Assembly (NCBI GenBank): GCA_014843695.1
Contig: CM026401.1
Coordinates: forward strand, 30,033,510-30,097,509
Direction: 5' to 3'
Length of the DNA stretch: 64,000 bases
Origin: Archivesica marissinica
Lineage: Eukaryota > Mollusca > Bivalvia > Venerida > Vesicomyidae
Shown here one piece after another: positions 1 through 10,387 of this stretch. The notes below the pieces were generated by a model that saw nothing but the letters and a program-made list of their open reading frames with translations, ran no database searches and was not told where the DNA came from. How positions within the stretch are numbered: the first letter of the stretch is position 1; every line of letters begins with the position of its first letter. Made by a program: the position numbers and the translations under genes.

Positions 1-247
1 TTGGTCCTTTTGCTGGTTTTCCATTACCTCCCTTGACAGATAAAAGTCTGGTTTATCCAAAAATGTATATTGGTCCTATTGCTGGTTTTTCTATTACTGA
101 CTGACGTAACTGAGTTATGATTCTCATTCTTACAAGAGTTTTATGACAAGGTCAATTTCTTAATTAGTTTAGTGGAAAAACTATTTGAAATAAACAAACT
201 AAAAAAGATGGCGGTAATTTAGATGTTCAAACTGTAAAATAACTTAC

Positions 248-781
248 CTGTAGAATAACTGCTGTTCAGCGATCTGTATTCCATACCATCCTCAAAGCTG
301 TCCTCAGACATGTCTCCTTGTTCACATGCTTCAGTGTTGTCCATTAATGTTGCTAGTATCTCTGAACATGACATGTCAATGATGTCATCATCTTGTTGAG
401 CAACTGGTTCGGTGATATGTGTAGGATCTACAGATGCATCAAATTCCCATGTTGCCCATTCGGCATCCTCAGTATCCACGTCGTTGCCGGGGTAACTCAA
501 CACCGATATATCACTGTCTGAGTCAATATCATACACAATTTCTGCTTGTGGAACAATAGAAAATTCTAGCGGAGCTTTTTCATCGTCCTCTATATCATCG
601 TCGGAGAGCGTGAGGATGCTGTCTGTATCACTCACATATTCATCATCATCAATATCAGCTTCCAATATGTTCCCAGTCTGTCCAGCAGTATCCTCGCTGA
701 TACTTGATACATTGTCATCCTCGATGGCTGTTTCTTCGGCTACTTGAGCAGTGGCTTCAAGTTCATTTCCCACACAACTCT
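248..781 (-). CDS. PINK1: PINK1 exon 3: large acidic insertion exon in the kinase N-lobe
   Basis: Internal coding exon of 534 nt. It follows a good acceptor (pyrimidine-rich stretch ending ttccag at 782-787) and ends at a consensus donor (ctacag|gtaagt). Both edges are phase 1, and the upstream PINK1 exon also ends in phase 1, so splicing creates a GAG (Glu) codon and keeps the frame. The product is about 178 residues, extremely rich in Asp and Glu with many SD/SE dipeptides, no hydrophobic core and no recognisable fold; it ends in SSYSTG. In PINK1 kinases the first kinase-domain insertion lies just after the Gly-rich strand, where this exon falls; in human PINK1 it is only a few tens of residues. 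I infer that the exon enlarges this insertion. It could instead be an alternative cassette, since a symmetrical exon can be skipped without a frameshift. The kinase resumes off the left edge. Confidence 0.72.
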
Positions 782-1263
782 CTGGAAGGTAGATTACAAT
801 CCCAAATATTAAATAACTATTAAATACTTATTCAATTTTAGAGTTCATTCTAGAGTGGAAAAAAGGGCTGGGTGGGTCAGAAAAAGTCAAGACGGCGAGT
901 CTAATGGGCAAAAGGGCAGGGTGGTGCGCCCTACCATTCTGCTCTAGAAAAAACCTAAATTTTGTCGATTTGACACCTATCATAAGGTCAAAGATGTTAT
1001 TAATAAGGCAATAAGTACTTAGTTCATGAAGTAGTATTTCTGATTTTTCGCCACTGGGTACAGAAGCTATTGGATATGAATCTGTAGATGCTATTTTGAT
1101 GTTAATTTGTTGTAATATAATTGTGCTATCCATGTAAAGGTATACGGAGACGCTTAGTTTCCCGGCTAAAGGAGGGCACATCTACATGTAAATACATTCA
1201 TAATATTGATTCAGTCTATTGTGGTTTTAATAAAGAATGAAGAATGAGCGTTTTGGTTAGATC
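782..1263 (-). other. PINK1 intron 2, unique part
   Basis: Part of the intron between PINK1 exons 2 and 3. A 117-codon open frame here on the minus strand has no coding character and is not reported as a gene. No transposon is recognised in this part. Confidence 0.5.
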
Positions 1264-2147
1264 TTGGCCAATCCTAATCCAAGTTCCAACACGTGAACGT
1301 TCTTATCACATCATTAGGAACCTTATTACTATAACCACAGAGTGGGAGCTTGGCTAACCCTAGTCAAACATGTGAACATTATTATCACATCATTAGGACT
1401 CTTATTACTATAACCACAGAGTGGGAGCTTGGCTAACCCTAGTCAAACATGTGAACATTATTATCACATCATTAGGACTCTTATTACTATAACCACAGAG
1501 TGGGAGCTTGGCTAACCCTAGTCAAACATGTGAACATTATTATCACATCATTAGGAATCTTATTACTATAACCACAGAGTGGGAGCTTGGCTAACCCTAG
1601 TCAAACATGTGAACATTATTATCACATCATTAGGACTCTTATTACTATAACCACAGAGTGGGAGCTTGGCTAACCCTAGTCAAACATGTGAACATTATTA
1701 TCACATCATTAGGACTCTTATTACTATAACCACAGAGTGGGAGCTTGGCTAACCCTAGTCAAACATGTGAACTTTATTATCACATCATTAGGAACCTTAT
1801 AACTATAGCCACAGAGTGGGAGCTTGGCTAACCCTAGTCGAACATGTGAACTTTATTATCACATCATTAGGAACCTTATAACTATAGCCACAGAGTGGGA
1901 GCTTGGCTAACCCTAGTCGAACATGTGAACTTTATTATCACATCATTAGGAACCTTATAACTATAGCCACAGAGTGGGAGCTTGGCTAATAGCCAAATAC
2001 GTGAATGTTATTATCAAGTCATTCGGATCAGCAGGGGAGGTAACTAAAGCCACAAAGTGGGAGCTTGGCTAATAGCCAAATATGTGAATGTTATTATCAA
2101 GTCATGCAGATCAGCAGGGGAGGTAACTAGAGCCACAAAGTGGGGCT
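1264..2147. repeat. 79-bp minisatellite, about 11 copies, in PINK1 intron 2
   Basis: The unit starts gtgggagcttggctaaccct and recurs every 79 bp (for example at 1342, 1421 and 1500). The first six or so units are nearly identical (gaacattattatcac), the next three carry a shared variant (gaactttattatcac, actatagcc), and the last two are diverged (aatagccaaata, cagcagggga). Divergence rises toward one end, as expected if homogenisation is strongest in the middle. It is non-coding. Confidence 0.95.
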
Positions 2148-2302
2148 ACTCCAGGTTTTAGTGTTGTTTGTTATATTGTCTGTCACTGGTTTATAATCCC
2201 TCTGTACAACTTAATGATGTAATAATTACTGCAAATATCTGAATTCACAAACCTTACTGTTTTAGTAACTGACAATATGAAATTAGAGGAAGGAATTCCT
2301 AC

Positions 2303-2444
2303 CAGTTGTATTGAAGTGTGCCTCATAAACCGCAGCATTACATCCTTGACCGATCAGCTGTCCAAACTGGAACTGGTCAAGAGAGAGCTGCTGTATCTTC
2401 TGTAGGAGAGGGGAGGCTGTTACATCTGCAACTTTCACAAGCTC
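2303..2444 (-). CDS. PINK1: PINK1 exon 2: kinase glycine-rich loop
   Basis: Internal exon of 142 nt, 47 codons plus one base. It begins in phase 0 after a clear acceptor (cttgcag at 2445-2451) and ends in phase 1 at ACTG|gtagga. The peptide ELVKVADVTASPLLQ leads into DQFQFGQLIGQGCNAAVYEA. That matches the start of the PINK1 kinase domain, where human PINK1 has a LIGxSIGxGCxAAVYEA-type segment. The glycine-rich ATP loop GQGCNAAV falls at about residues 147-154 of the assembled protein. The preceding amphipathic stretch corresponds to the linker after the membrane segment. PINK1 phosphorylates ubiquitin and the Parkin Ubl domain on damaged mitochondria. The catalytic Lys and C-lobe are not in the window. 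The GCNAAVYEA motif makes the family call strong. Confidence 0.93.
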
Positions 2445-2585
2445 CTGCAAGGCAAACACAAACATCGCTCATGTTTAACACTACGACCCCATAATAATCA
2501 GTCCTACCTCTTTGCTTTCATACAGGTTGCATATTAGGATATTTGTGATCATTTTTTGCGTTTCATAATATATTTATATCTGTAT

Positions 2586-2838
2586 AGGCTGTCCTATTAC
2601 TGCAGTGGTTAGCACGCTAGCTTCTCATTAATGCAACCCGGTTCGATCCTCGGACCGGGAAGTATGTGAGATGGTACGATGGTCGCCAGAACGGACAGGT
2701 GGGTTTTCTCCGGGTACTCCGGTTTCCTCCCAAATGAATGACCACATATACGCTTTCATCCGCGCCAACTAGAATGATTAACATAAGTTGTTAAAACTTG
2801 CTTTGCATGACTTGTAAAATAAATAAAGTTTAAACTTA
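2586..2838 (+). mobile_element. tRNA-derived SINE, family B (copy 1)
   Basis: The head has A-box-like tagcacgctag after attactgcagtggt and a B box ggttcgatcc. The body carries ctccgggtactccggttt and ends with the module agaatgattaacataagttg followed by aaataaataaagttt. Further copies in the window are near 22.7, 44.6 and 45.1 kb. This copy lies in PINK1 intron 1, antisense to the gene. Confidence 0.85.
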
Positions 2839-2865
2839 TTTATATATGTATAATTGGTAATTGTT

Positions 2866-3273
2866 ATTGATTCTACATACATGTATACTATTGATTCTAC
2901 ATACATGTATACTATTGATTCTACATACATGTATACTATTGATTCTACATACATGTATACTATTGATTCTACATACATGTATACTATTGATTCTACATAC
3001 ATGTATACTATTGATTTTACATACATGTATACTATTGATTTTACATACATGTATACTATTGATTTTACATACATGTATACTATTGATTTTACATACATGT
3101 ATACTATTGATTTTACATACATGTATACTATTGATTTTACATACATGTATACTATTGATTCTACATACATGTATACTATTGATTCTACATACATGTATAC
3201 TATTGATTTTACATACATGTATACTATTGATTTTACATACATGTATACTATTGATTTTACATACATGTATACT
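2866..3273. repeat. 24-bp minisatellite, 17 copies
   Basis: The unit attgattYtacatacatgta plus tact repeats 17 times over 408 bp with almost no variation except one C/T position. Along the plus strand the variants run as blocks: six C, six T, two C, three T. The unit length is a multiple of three and has no stop in several frames, so long artefactual reading frames appear on both strands. It starts just after the 3' tail of a SINE and lies within PINK1 intron 1. Confidence 0.97.
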
Positions 3274-3454
3274 ATTACAATTAGCTGGCAACTTTCCCAT
3301 GCTTTCATGCATTTAACGGTAAACCAGAAATGTAAACAGGTTGGGCTTTCATTGAAAAAGATCAAAGTACTGGAATATACAGGATGTCATGTCTCCATTA
3401 TGAGGTATCTTTCAGTTACTGAGTAAATATTGTCAAACAGATACATGTAGCTTC

Positions 3455-3694
3455 TTAACCCTTTCCTTCATAGATATTTAGGTTAATATACTATTATATC
3501 TCCATACAAACGACAGCTATTTAGCTATCATGCAGTGGATAAGTAGTTGCCATATCTATCCCACCTCCATAGATATTACTGGGACTACATGAGATTCTAG
3601 CCTTTATTATGAACATTGGTTTGGCTACTACACTGTCAATGTATGTCGTATTGGTAATGGCATCGAGAGGTGCTTCTATGAGGGAAAGGGTTAA
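3455..3694. mobile_element. piggyBac-like MITE with TTAA ends (copy 1)
   Basis: Terminal inverted repeats TTAACCCTTTCCTTCATAGA and its near-complement ending GGGAAAGGGTTAA lie 240 bp apart. The TTAA plus CCY termini are those of piggyBac-type elements. There is no coding capacity. Related elements with the same terminal design are at 22850, 42621 and 48798. Confidence 0.75.
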
Positions 3695-4307
3695 TGGACA
3701 ACTAACAGTTTAATAAGAGTAGTGGAATATTGAATGATGTGATTACGAGGTAAGATAAATGTATTGTTTGTTTGATTGAATAATAATTGCCAAATCGCCA
3801 AGTTAAATAAAAGATTATTCCTGTCAGAAGAATAGATATCATCAGGGTTCACGCCAATTGCGACAAAAAAACAAATACTGGCGCTAAATATTGTGAATTG
3901 TCGAAAATATTTGGCGTAACTGTTCTTTTTGTCATGTGCATCATGTTTTTGTCAAATACATGGCTTCAAATATTTATCTCTGAACATATGGCTCTTAGTT
4001 GGCTCCAAGTTTTTCAAATTGGTTAAAGTTTTTTTCAATTGGTAGAGGTAGCGCAGACAAACATTCAGACAAGGGGAACCCTGATCATCCATTGCATTTC
4101 TATTCCATAGTAGTGTAAATTGGGACATTTCAATGATTTCTACAGTAATTCAAAATACGTCCAGAAAAGTTTTTTAATAATAATCGCAGATTCGCCGAGT
4201 AATAATAGCAAAAAAGGTAGTGGAACATACCCCTGTGTTAAACTAGTAAAAAATGACATAAGAAAGATTCCAAATAGTACTAACAAACAAAATAGTCCAT
4301 TTACAAA
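3695..4307. other. PINK1 intron 1, nothing recognised
   Basis: AT-rich unique-looking sequence. I see no coding exon, element terminus or array here. Confidence 0.5.
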
Positions 4308-4440
4308 TTATGTCTGTGGTCCAGTGGTAGAATGTCGGATTTGGAATGAAACACTCAGTCAGGCCATATGATTAGAGTCATTGAGCATGGCACCTCACAC
4401 ACATTGCTTTGCTACCAGCTTATTTCGGCTAAGCCTGCCC
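4308..4440 (+). mobile_element. tRNA-derived SINE head, family C (copy 1, degenerate)
   Basis: A tRNA-like start tctgtggtccagtggtagaa continues with tcggatttggaat. The B box is eroded here. The downstream text tcagtcaggcca and cacctcacacacattgct is shared, in reverse, with the copy at 33850-33985, which fixes the family. Confidence 0.6.
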
Positions 4441-5096
4441 AGGAAAACATCCTCACAAGGGGTTTGACATTAATGGAATATACATACAAGTAAATGGGTC
4501 GAGTTGTCCAAGGCATTCGGGCTGAGATGTTCTGGGTCGCGCTGTCTTGGGGTCGACATGTCCTGTACCCCATATATGTTTATATATTGTTATAAATGAA
4601 TGTCATATTGTTTGTATTATAAAGTTCATGTGATTTCAGTCCTTCTCACAAAACATTTTAGCCGAGGCGTCTATTCGCCCAGCCCGGCTGCCATGTCCTT
4701 AATATTTATGTTACACGGCCACTGTGTATCTAATAGACATTAGGTACACATGACAACCGGGTCGATAAGATATCATAGACACGGCAGTAGCGGTCAGTCA
4801 CGCTTGTCGGTGTCGATAATTTATTGCGGGAAATCAATCAGAGACTTAGTACCATCAGCTGAAGCCCATGAAAACATGCATAAGCAATGAGATTGACGTT
4901 AACAGCTAAATAAATACTAGTTCATTTTACCATATAACACACCGAGTCAGTGGGTCAGACCCCAGCATGACAGCTGCTATTGGTATTTCACACCATTGCA
5001 AGTCTTTCATTGGAAAATATAAACATCTTGTATACTATGACTACATACATACACACACAAATTTGAAAAGCACAAGAGGGCCAAATTGATAGGACT
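4441..5096. other. PINK1 intron 1, nothing recognised
   Basis: Unique-looking sequence with a short G-rich patch of gtcgacatgtcc-like words near 4500-4570. No gene, TIR or array is supported. Confidence 0.45.
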
Positions 5097-6430
5097 TTAA
5101 GAGTGTACAACACTAGGTCTCCCCTGGCGTGGCTGTGAGCTATGATAACTGTAATAATGTTGACGAGTCATACAATAATTAAAAGAAACAGTTGCATTGG
5201 TTCTTCTTCTTCTTGGTGATTTCGGCACTCCCTCAATATTGAGGATTATGTGTCGTCGCTGGTGAATTTTGAGATGATATTTACAATGATTAATTAACAA
5301 ATAAGTGAATGTCCAAAGACAAATATACTACAGTGCTTGTTTAAGATTTTGTACATAGAATGAATGCTTTAGATCATGGTTGGGAGGGCAGAAACAGGGA
5401 TGAGTGCTTTAAAGCCATCAACTGTTATTGCTTCATGTGCGGCAAGTGGTAACAAGTTCCATTGGATGACGGTTCTTGGATAAAAAGAGAATTTGTATGA
5501 ATCTTTGTTGACAGTGATGTGTTTATAACAATATGGGTTTGTGTGTCTGGTTATGTTGTCTACGGGTATCAAAAGGTTTATGGGAATGTTTACAGCTACT
5601 ATTTGGTGTATTATTTTATAGAAGAGAATCAATCTGTATCTAACTCTGCGTGTCTCAAGTGTTGGCCAGTTTAGGTTGTCGATCATTTCGGAGACTGAAC
5701 TAGTATTATGGTATCGGTTGGTAACAAATCTGGCAGCACGTCGCTGTACCGTCTCAATTTGGTGTTTTAGAATGTGGGTCCCAGATAGTACTGGAGAATT
5801 CTAGCTTGGGTCTTACTAGTGCTTTGTATGCATGGTCTTTTGCTTTAGATGATGTGAATTTTAGGTTGCGTTTCAAGAATCCTAGTGATTGGTTTGCTTT
5901 ATTGGTTATCAAGTTAATATGTTTGTCCCATTTTAGATTGCTTTGCAAGGTTAGGCCTAAATATTTTGCATCATTTACTTTTTGAAGGGGATGGTTATGG
6001 AGTTTATATACATAAAGAGAAATGGCTTGCGTTTTTGTGTGATGCTGAGTAGGTTACATTTATCGGGGTGAAATTTCATGAGCCAATCTTGCTCCCATCT
6101 ACCAGCTGAATCAATATTTTCTTGGAGTAATGTGGTGTCATTTTGTGTTTTAATTTCTTTATAAATGATGCCGTCATCAGCGAAGAGACGAAGGGTACTA
6201 TATTGGATATATTCGGATAGATCATTAATGTAGATGAGGAATAGGATTGGGCCCAGAACTGTGCCTTGGGGTACACCCGATGTAACAGGGGCCGTGTCTG
6301 ACATTTCACCCTCCAAGACAACAGTCTGGGTCCTATCTGATAGAAAGTCGTTAATCCAGTTAAAAGCGTTACAAGGAGGCAGCAAAATCCTTTAAAATGA
6401 TCTATTTCCAAATTCAATATGTCCATCTTC
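5097..6430 (-). mobile_element. 5'-truncated LINE (Jockey/CR1-like) in PINK1 intron 1
   Basis: The minus strand encodes pieces of a non-LTR reverse transcriptase in shifting frames. A fragment at 5975-6385 has SGVPQGTVLGPILFLIYIND and the intact catalytic box LRLFADDG. A second at 5754-5948 has the thumb-type text LGFLKRNLKF and KALVRPKLEFSSTIWDP. A third at 5369-5686 holds C-terminal sequence ending in SALPTMI. The probable 3' UTR extends to about 5097. The missing N-terminal endonuclease and frame changes between fragments mark a dead copy. It is in the same orientation as PINK1. Confidence 0.85.
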
Positions 6431-6548
6431 AGAACTTCTTGGTTATATTAATCAAGTGGTCAAGCAGAGTTGAACCTGTATGGACTTTTTAGTCATGTTG
6501 GACTTTTGCAGAATTACCTCAGACCTTAGCATACAGCCAAATACGTAC

Positions 6549-6893
6549 ATGAATCTTCTTGACCACTTCATCTTCTTTCTCTGAATGTTGAGCAATGACA
6601 ATTCCAGCAAAAGCAAACAGAGGAATATTTCTCGCACTACGCCATGCTGCCTTGCGCCCCAACTCACTCGCCAAGCTACGGAAGTAGACCTTTGGGAGAA
6701 TCTTTTGCCACACATTATACAGATTGCTCTGTTTTAATTGTGATCTATACGTGACAACTTGTTCTAAGGTTTCAGCTTGTTTTGATATTTTAGTAACCTT
6801 GACCCCAACATTCTGCGTTTTATTTTTGAGAACACCTTGGAAAACTTGTTTTGTTCTCCTTAGAATACTTGACAGCAAGGCTTTTGAAGTCAT
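6549..6893 (-). CDS. PINK1: PINK1 exon 1: mitochondrial targeting sequence and membrane segment
   Basis: First coding exon, 345 nt or 115 codons. The ATG at 6893 is the first ATG after an in-frame TAA at 6974-6972. The exon ends in phase 0 at ATTCAT|gtacgt, and the next exon starts in phase 0. The N-terminus (MTSKALLSSILRRTKQ...) is basic, lacks acidic residues for about 40 positions and can form an amphipathic helix, as expected of a matrix-targeting presequence. Residues about 90-102 (NIPLFAFAGIVIA) form a short hydrophobic segment followed by QHSEKEDEVV, the arrangement of the PINK1 transmembrane segment where PARL cleaves, next to the acidic stretch needed for outer-membrane retention. 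Joined to exon 2 it reads EVVKKIH then ELVKVAD, as in PINK1. No other mitochondrial kinase shares this order. Confidence 0.88.
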
Positions 6894-7520
6894 GTCGGTT
6901 TTTTGTCTTACGGCGCGAGCCCATAAGGGCTCTTTTGCCGCAAAATACCTATATGACAACACTTTTACAGCTTATTCGACTGCATAAAAATAAATATTAT
7001 TGTCCTGGATTTCACAATCACCCCGGATGTGATTAGTACGTCATCAAATTGGGGGTTTCGTTAAAATACGCAAAGTTGTACAAATCGGCGTAAAGTGGCG
7101 CATAGCAATTGTGAGATGCGAAATGTACTATGTTTTTGTCCACATTAATTTCCAACTGCATGTATATTCAAGAGGCGTGCTTATTGATGATATAATGCAT
7201 AATAATGTGGCAAGATTCACATTCTCACGTAGCCTGTCATTTTGTCAGAGGTTAAAAAGTGAAAACTGTGTAATTAACCGGAACGTATCTCTCTCCCGCC
7301 GCGATATATACCAAATTTGGTCCTGCGACGTATACATCCAGATCCAGGTGTGTACGTACATACGTCGTGTCCGAGATACATTTCACAGCAGAGCAGAGTA
7401 GGATTCCGGGATATTCTAGTTGTCGAACTTGTTAGAAGGGACACGCTCTCCAGCATCGCTGATTGGCATACGTATTGGCGTCATGGACATACCCTGAATC
7501 GACTTCCGGGAACGACATGC
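6894..7520 (-). promoter_or_regulatory. Probable PINK1 promoter and 5' UTR region
   Basis: Sequence just upstream of the PINK1 start. It is locally richer in CpG than its surroundings (about 7270-7520). On the minus strand it has two CCAAT boxes 12 bp apart (ATTGG on the plus strand at 7462-7466 and 7474-7478). No TATA box in a convincing position is seen. The assignment rests on position and motifs only; the transcription start is unknown. Confidence 0.35.
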
Positions 7521-7817
7521 TAACTGCCGGATCAGTATGATTCAAAGTGAGGATTGTGGCCCTAAAAGGGACATTTTTGGAACGGAACTACTCTCATCTC
7601 ATGGACTTGTCACCCTGAAAAGGATGGAGTTGACTCCTCCAGTTTTCACCTTTTACAGCAACAGTTACTCCGAGATCATTACACTACAATTAATACAAGA
7701 CTCACTGCAACAACTCTTCATTATATACTTCATGAATACCCGATGGTGCTCTGCAAATAATATCTAATCAACTCGTAAAGCTAGTGGTTATACGGCGGCG
7801 ATGGCAAAGAAACCTAA

Positions 7818-7907
7818 GCAGCAGCAGCATCATCATCATCATCATCATCATTATCAGCATTATCATCGTCGTCGTCGTCATCATCATCATCGTCATCGTC
7901 GTCGTGG
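7818..7907. repeat. Trinucleotide microsatellite (CAG/CAT/CGT mix)
   Basis: An imperfect run of gca, cat and cgt triplets over about 90 bp. No open gene model surrounds it. Confidence 0.9.
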
Positions 7908-8000
7908 TGTAAGTTTGTGTTAATCTGCTGATGAATCATTGCTATGACAGACAGGCAGTCTGGGAACAGGCGTCGATATATTTTGCCTGGTCAGTCAAAT

Positions 8001-8152
8001 CACAGGAACTTGAAATGTTATCCATAAGCCACCAAAGGTCTCGTACCTCTATCCTAGGACACCCCCATTTATTAAAAAAAAGATCTGGGGGTGTCCTAGG
8101 ATAGAGGTACGAGACCTTTGGTGGCTTATGGATAAAATTTCAAGTTCCTGTG
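8001..8152. mobile_element. Near-perfect palindromic MITE (copy 1)
   Basis: Two arms of roughly 63 bp are almost perfect reverse complements (cacaggaacttgaaat against atttcaagttcctgtg), separated by an A-rich loop of about 20 bp. The 7-bp sequence gtcaaat flanks both sides (7994-8000 and 8153-8159), which I read as a target site duplication. A diverged second copy is at 32574-32727. Transcripts would form a long hairpin. Confidence 0.85.
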
Positions 8153-8355
8153 GTCAAATAAATATATTTTAACACCGAGACTATTATTTGGGCCGTATTG
8201 AGTTTCTGATCATATCAACTGTCATTTTGCCAGAAGTTAAAAAGTGAAAAATCGACAGACTGGAACCCAGGCTATATGAAATGTTCAAATGTCCAATATT
8301 ATATAATAATAAACATGTCTCTTTAATTAACTTCTCTTAGCGTCAGTTGTCAAAA

Positions 8356-8400
8356 TTTCCCGCCATATACTCAGCATCAATTGTGACGTATAGTCACGTG
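8356..8400 (+). promoter_or_regulatory. Promoter-like motif cluster (E2F, CRE-like, E-box)
   Basis: Within 45 bp there are tttcccgc (E2F-type), tgacgta (CRE-like) and cacgtg (E-box). They lie directly before a possible plus-strand 5' exon with a good donor, and about 1.5 kb from the PINK1 start on the other strand. This could be a divergent promoter region. It is inference from motifs alone. Confidence 0.3.
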
Positions 8401-8419
8401 ATGTGTCAATCAAAAATGG

Positions 8420-8531
8420 AGCACTACACGGATGTATGAATGAAACTTGAAACAGAAGTTTACGACGAAATTAGTGTAATTTCCGAATTGTTTTCGTCGA
8501 GTTATCGAACAGTGGACTTAGGTATCGCAAG
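8420..8531 (+). other. Possible non-coding first exon, plus strand
   Basis: The sequence ends at a donor-like cgcaag|gtaatt (GT at 8532) and follows the promoter-like cluster. Any short ATG frame stops quickly. It could join the exon at 9275 and then the coding exon at 31221, whose ATG lies only 11 nt after its acceptor and therefore needs an upstream 5' UTR exon. The 5' boundary is arbitrary. No transcript evidence is available. Confidence 0.25.
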
Positions 8532-9274
8532 GTAATTGCATGCTTGAACTGAATTATAATCTAAACGGATGAAAACACGGTGCAAAGTGGAAATTCCGAT
8601 AATTTGATAATTTTGTATGGACTGTAGTAATGATATTGTGATTCACCGCATGAGTCATGATTGTTCGATCGCTGTAAAGTGTATACGAATAAAATGTTAC
8701 AGTAGAACAGAATAAACAACAAACGCGATACGGTAAGGTGGTTGCAATGAGGAAATAAGACAACTTGGATGGAAATAGCTCTTGTACAATGTATTTCTTG
8801 ATGATATATTTGCGTAGTAAGTTAGTGAACGTATCAATGTATGGTGTTCATTACGTGTCACAACGTCAGCTGGCACACGCATACATACATGTGTGTGTAT
8901 ACAGACGTTTTGGGTTTGGACAAATGTTTGTTGGTTCTGAGTATATAGCCTTGATAGTGATGGGGTGTCATTTTTAAACTTGCTTGGAATGGTGGCATAA
9001 TTGTTTTATGTATATACATGTAGTGTCAAGCCAATAGTGTAGCATAGTATTCTTAAAAAAATACAAAAAAAAGGATTTTAGTTTTGCGGTTTTGAACCCG
9101 CAAACATTTCTGTGTGTACAGACACGGTACCAGTTTAATTTAATATTTTATTTGCTCTATGCAGTTATACAAGCAACACACACTCATCATATAGATTACA
9201 ATGAAACAATGTTGGAAAACACAATCTGTAAACATTAGTCCTATATTTCAGAATTTGTTACTTTGTACTTGCAG

Positions 9275-9373
9275 ATGATAATCTAACTCGGGGTTGAGGA
9301 GTCCAGCATGAAAGAAAAATGAAGTGTCCTGGGATGTCGAGATAATCTCAACAAAGATGTAAAAACATACCCG
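9275..9373 (+). other. Possible non-coding 5' UTR exon, plus strand
   Basis: A 99-nt stretch is bounded by a good acceptor (tttgtacttgcag) and a near-perfect donor (acccg|gtaagt). All three frames contain stops, so it would be untranslated. Paired strong splice sites at this spacing are suggestive but not decisive. It may belong to the plus-strand gene at 31 kb. Confidence 0.35.
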
Positions 9374-10387
9374 GTAAGTAGCTACCATAATTGATCATTA
9401 TTGATATCTCATTATCTGTATTTATGTCTGGGGGGAAAGTTGGGGTGGGGTGGGGTCGGGGAGCCAGAACAGAAGCTATGTAGAACAGTCAGGTAGAGCA
9501 TGTTAATTTTCAAAGTCACAATTGATTGAAAGTACTTACCTCATTATGTAATAAGGGGGACCAATAATGTGGTTAACACTCTTGACTCATCAAAACAAAG
9601 GTATCTCAAGGTTTATAAATACAAAGGTACAGTCTACATCCGTTATGTCAAATTCCGTCGGACCGAACAAATTACTTCCGACATAATTGAAGTTTATACA
9701 ACTGTATATTGACCATATTTCCAAAGATGCTGTTTCTCGTACTAGTAGATCGTACATTTGCCCCATAAATCATGTTCCATGTTGTCATTGTTATAACCAT
9801 GACATGGGCACACTTGATAAAATAACACTGTATTATCGTATAATATTTACTAAAATGCAGCACATACATGTAAATAATATTTATATACGAAATTGTAATA
9901 AAAAATTGCTGATGTGATAACGGTACATTAACAGTGTAGTAATAAACTGATTCTCGATTAAATAGTCAGCTGTATTCTTTTGAATTTAAACATATCTCTT
10001 TTACACTCTGACCGATTCGATCATGTCCTTTTCTGAAGAATATGGTAATTAATGTCTGATTGCCGAGATTGTACACGGGAAAGATGGATTTTGCTAACAT
10101 AATGGTCCATTGTTGTCATTGCAGGTAACACTTGATTAGAATTTACCTGAGCTATACACATCATATAGCTTGGCATGTTTCACTCATTTTGCAATAATTA
10201 TTGACAAGTGTAAGTTTGCCTAAATATGTTAATTGAATCATAATTATTACAACGAACCATTTATCCAATAATTTATTGTTTGCTTGCACAGACACGGCGC
10301 TCCATCTTTGAGGTAAAGTTGCCGAAAGAAAGTCGCATTTATACTGAAGGGAACAAAAAATAAATTTGATATAACGAAAAATGTGAC
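9374..10387. other. Intergenic or intronic, nothing firm
   Basis: AT-rich sequence with a G-rich run near 9430-9465 and a stretch near 9650-9670 (ttccgtcggaccgaac) that resembles the end of a TIR element without a partner I can define. Confidence 0.4.

Noticed and set aside
828..1181. 117-codon minus-strand frame between PINK1 exons
   Set aside because: Lies within intron 2, composition not coding-like, no acceptor or donor compatible with PINK1 phase.
2866..3273. CRISPR-like direct repeats
   Set aside because: Repeats are contiguous with no unique spacers, and the locus is in a eukaryotic intron.
6076..6715. Additional minus-strand frames overlapping the LINE and PINK1 exon 1
   Set aside because: Shadows of the reverse transcriptase fragment and of the PINK1 exon in other frames.
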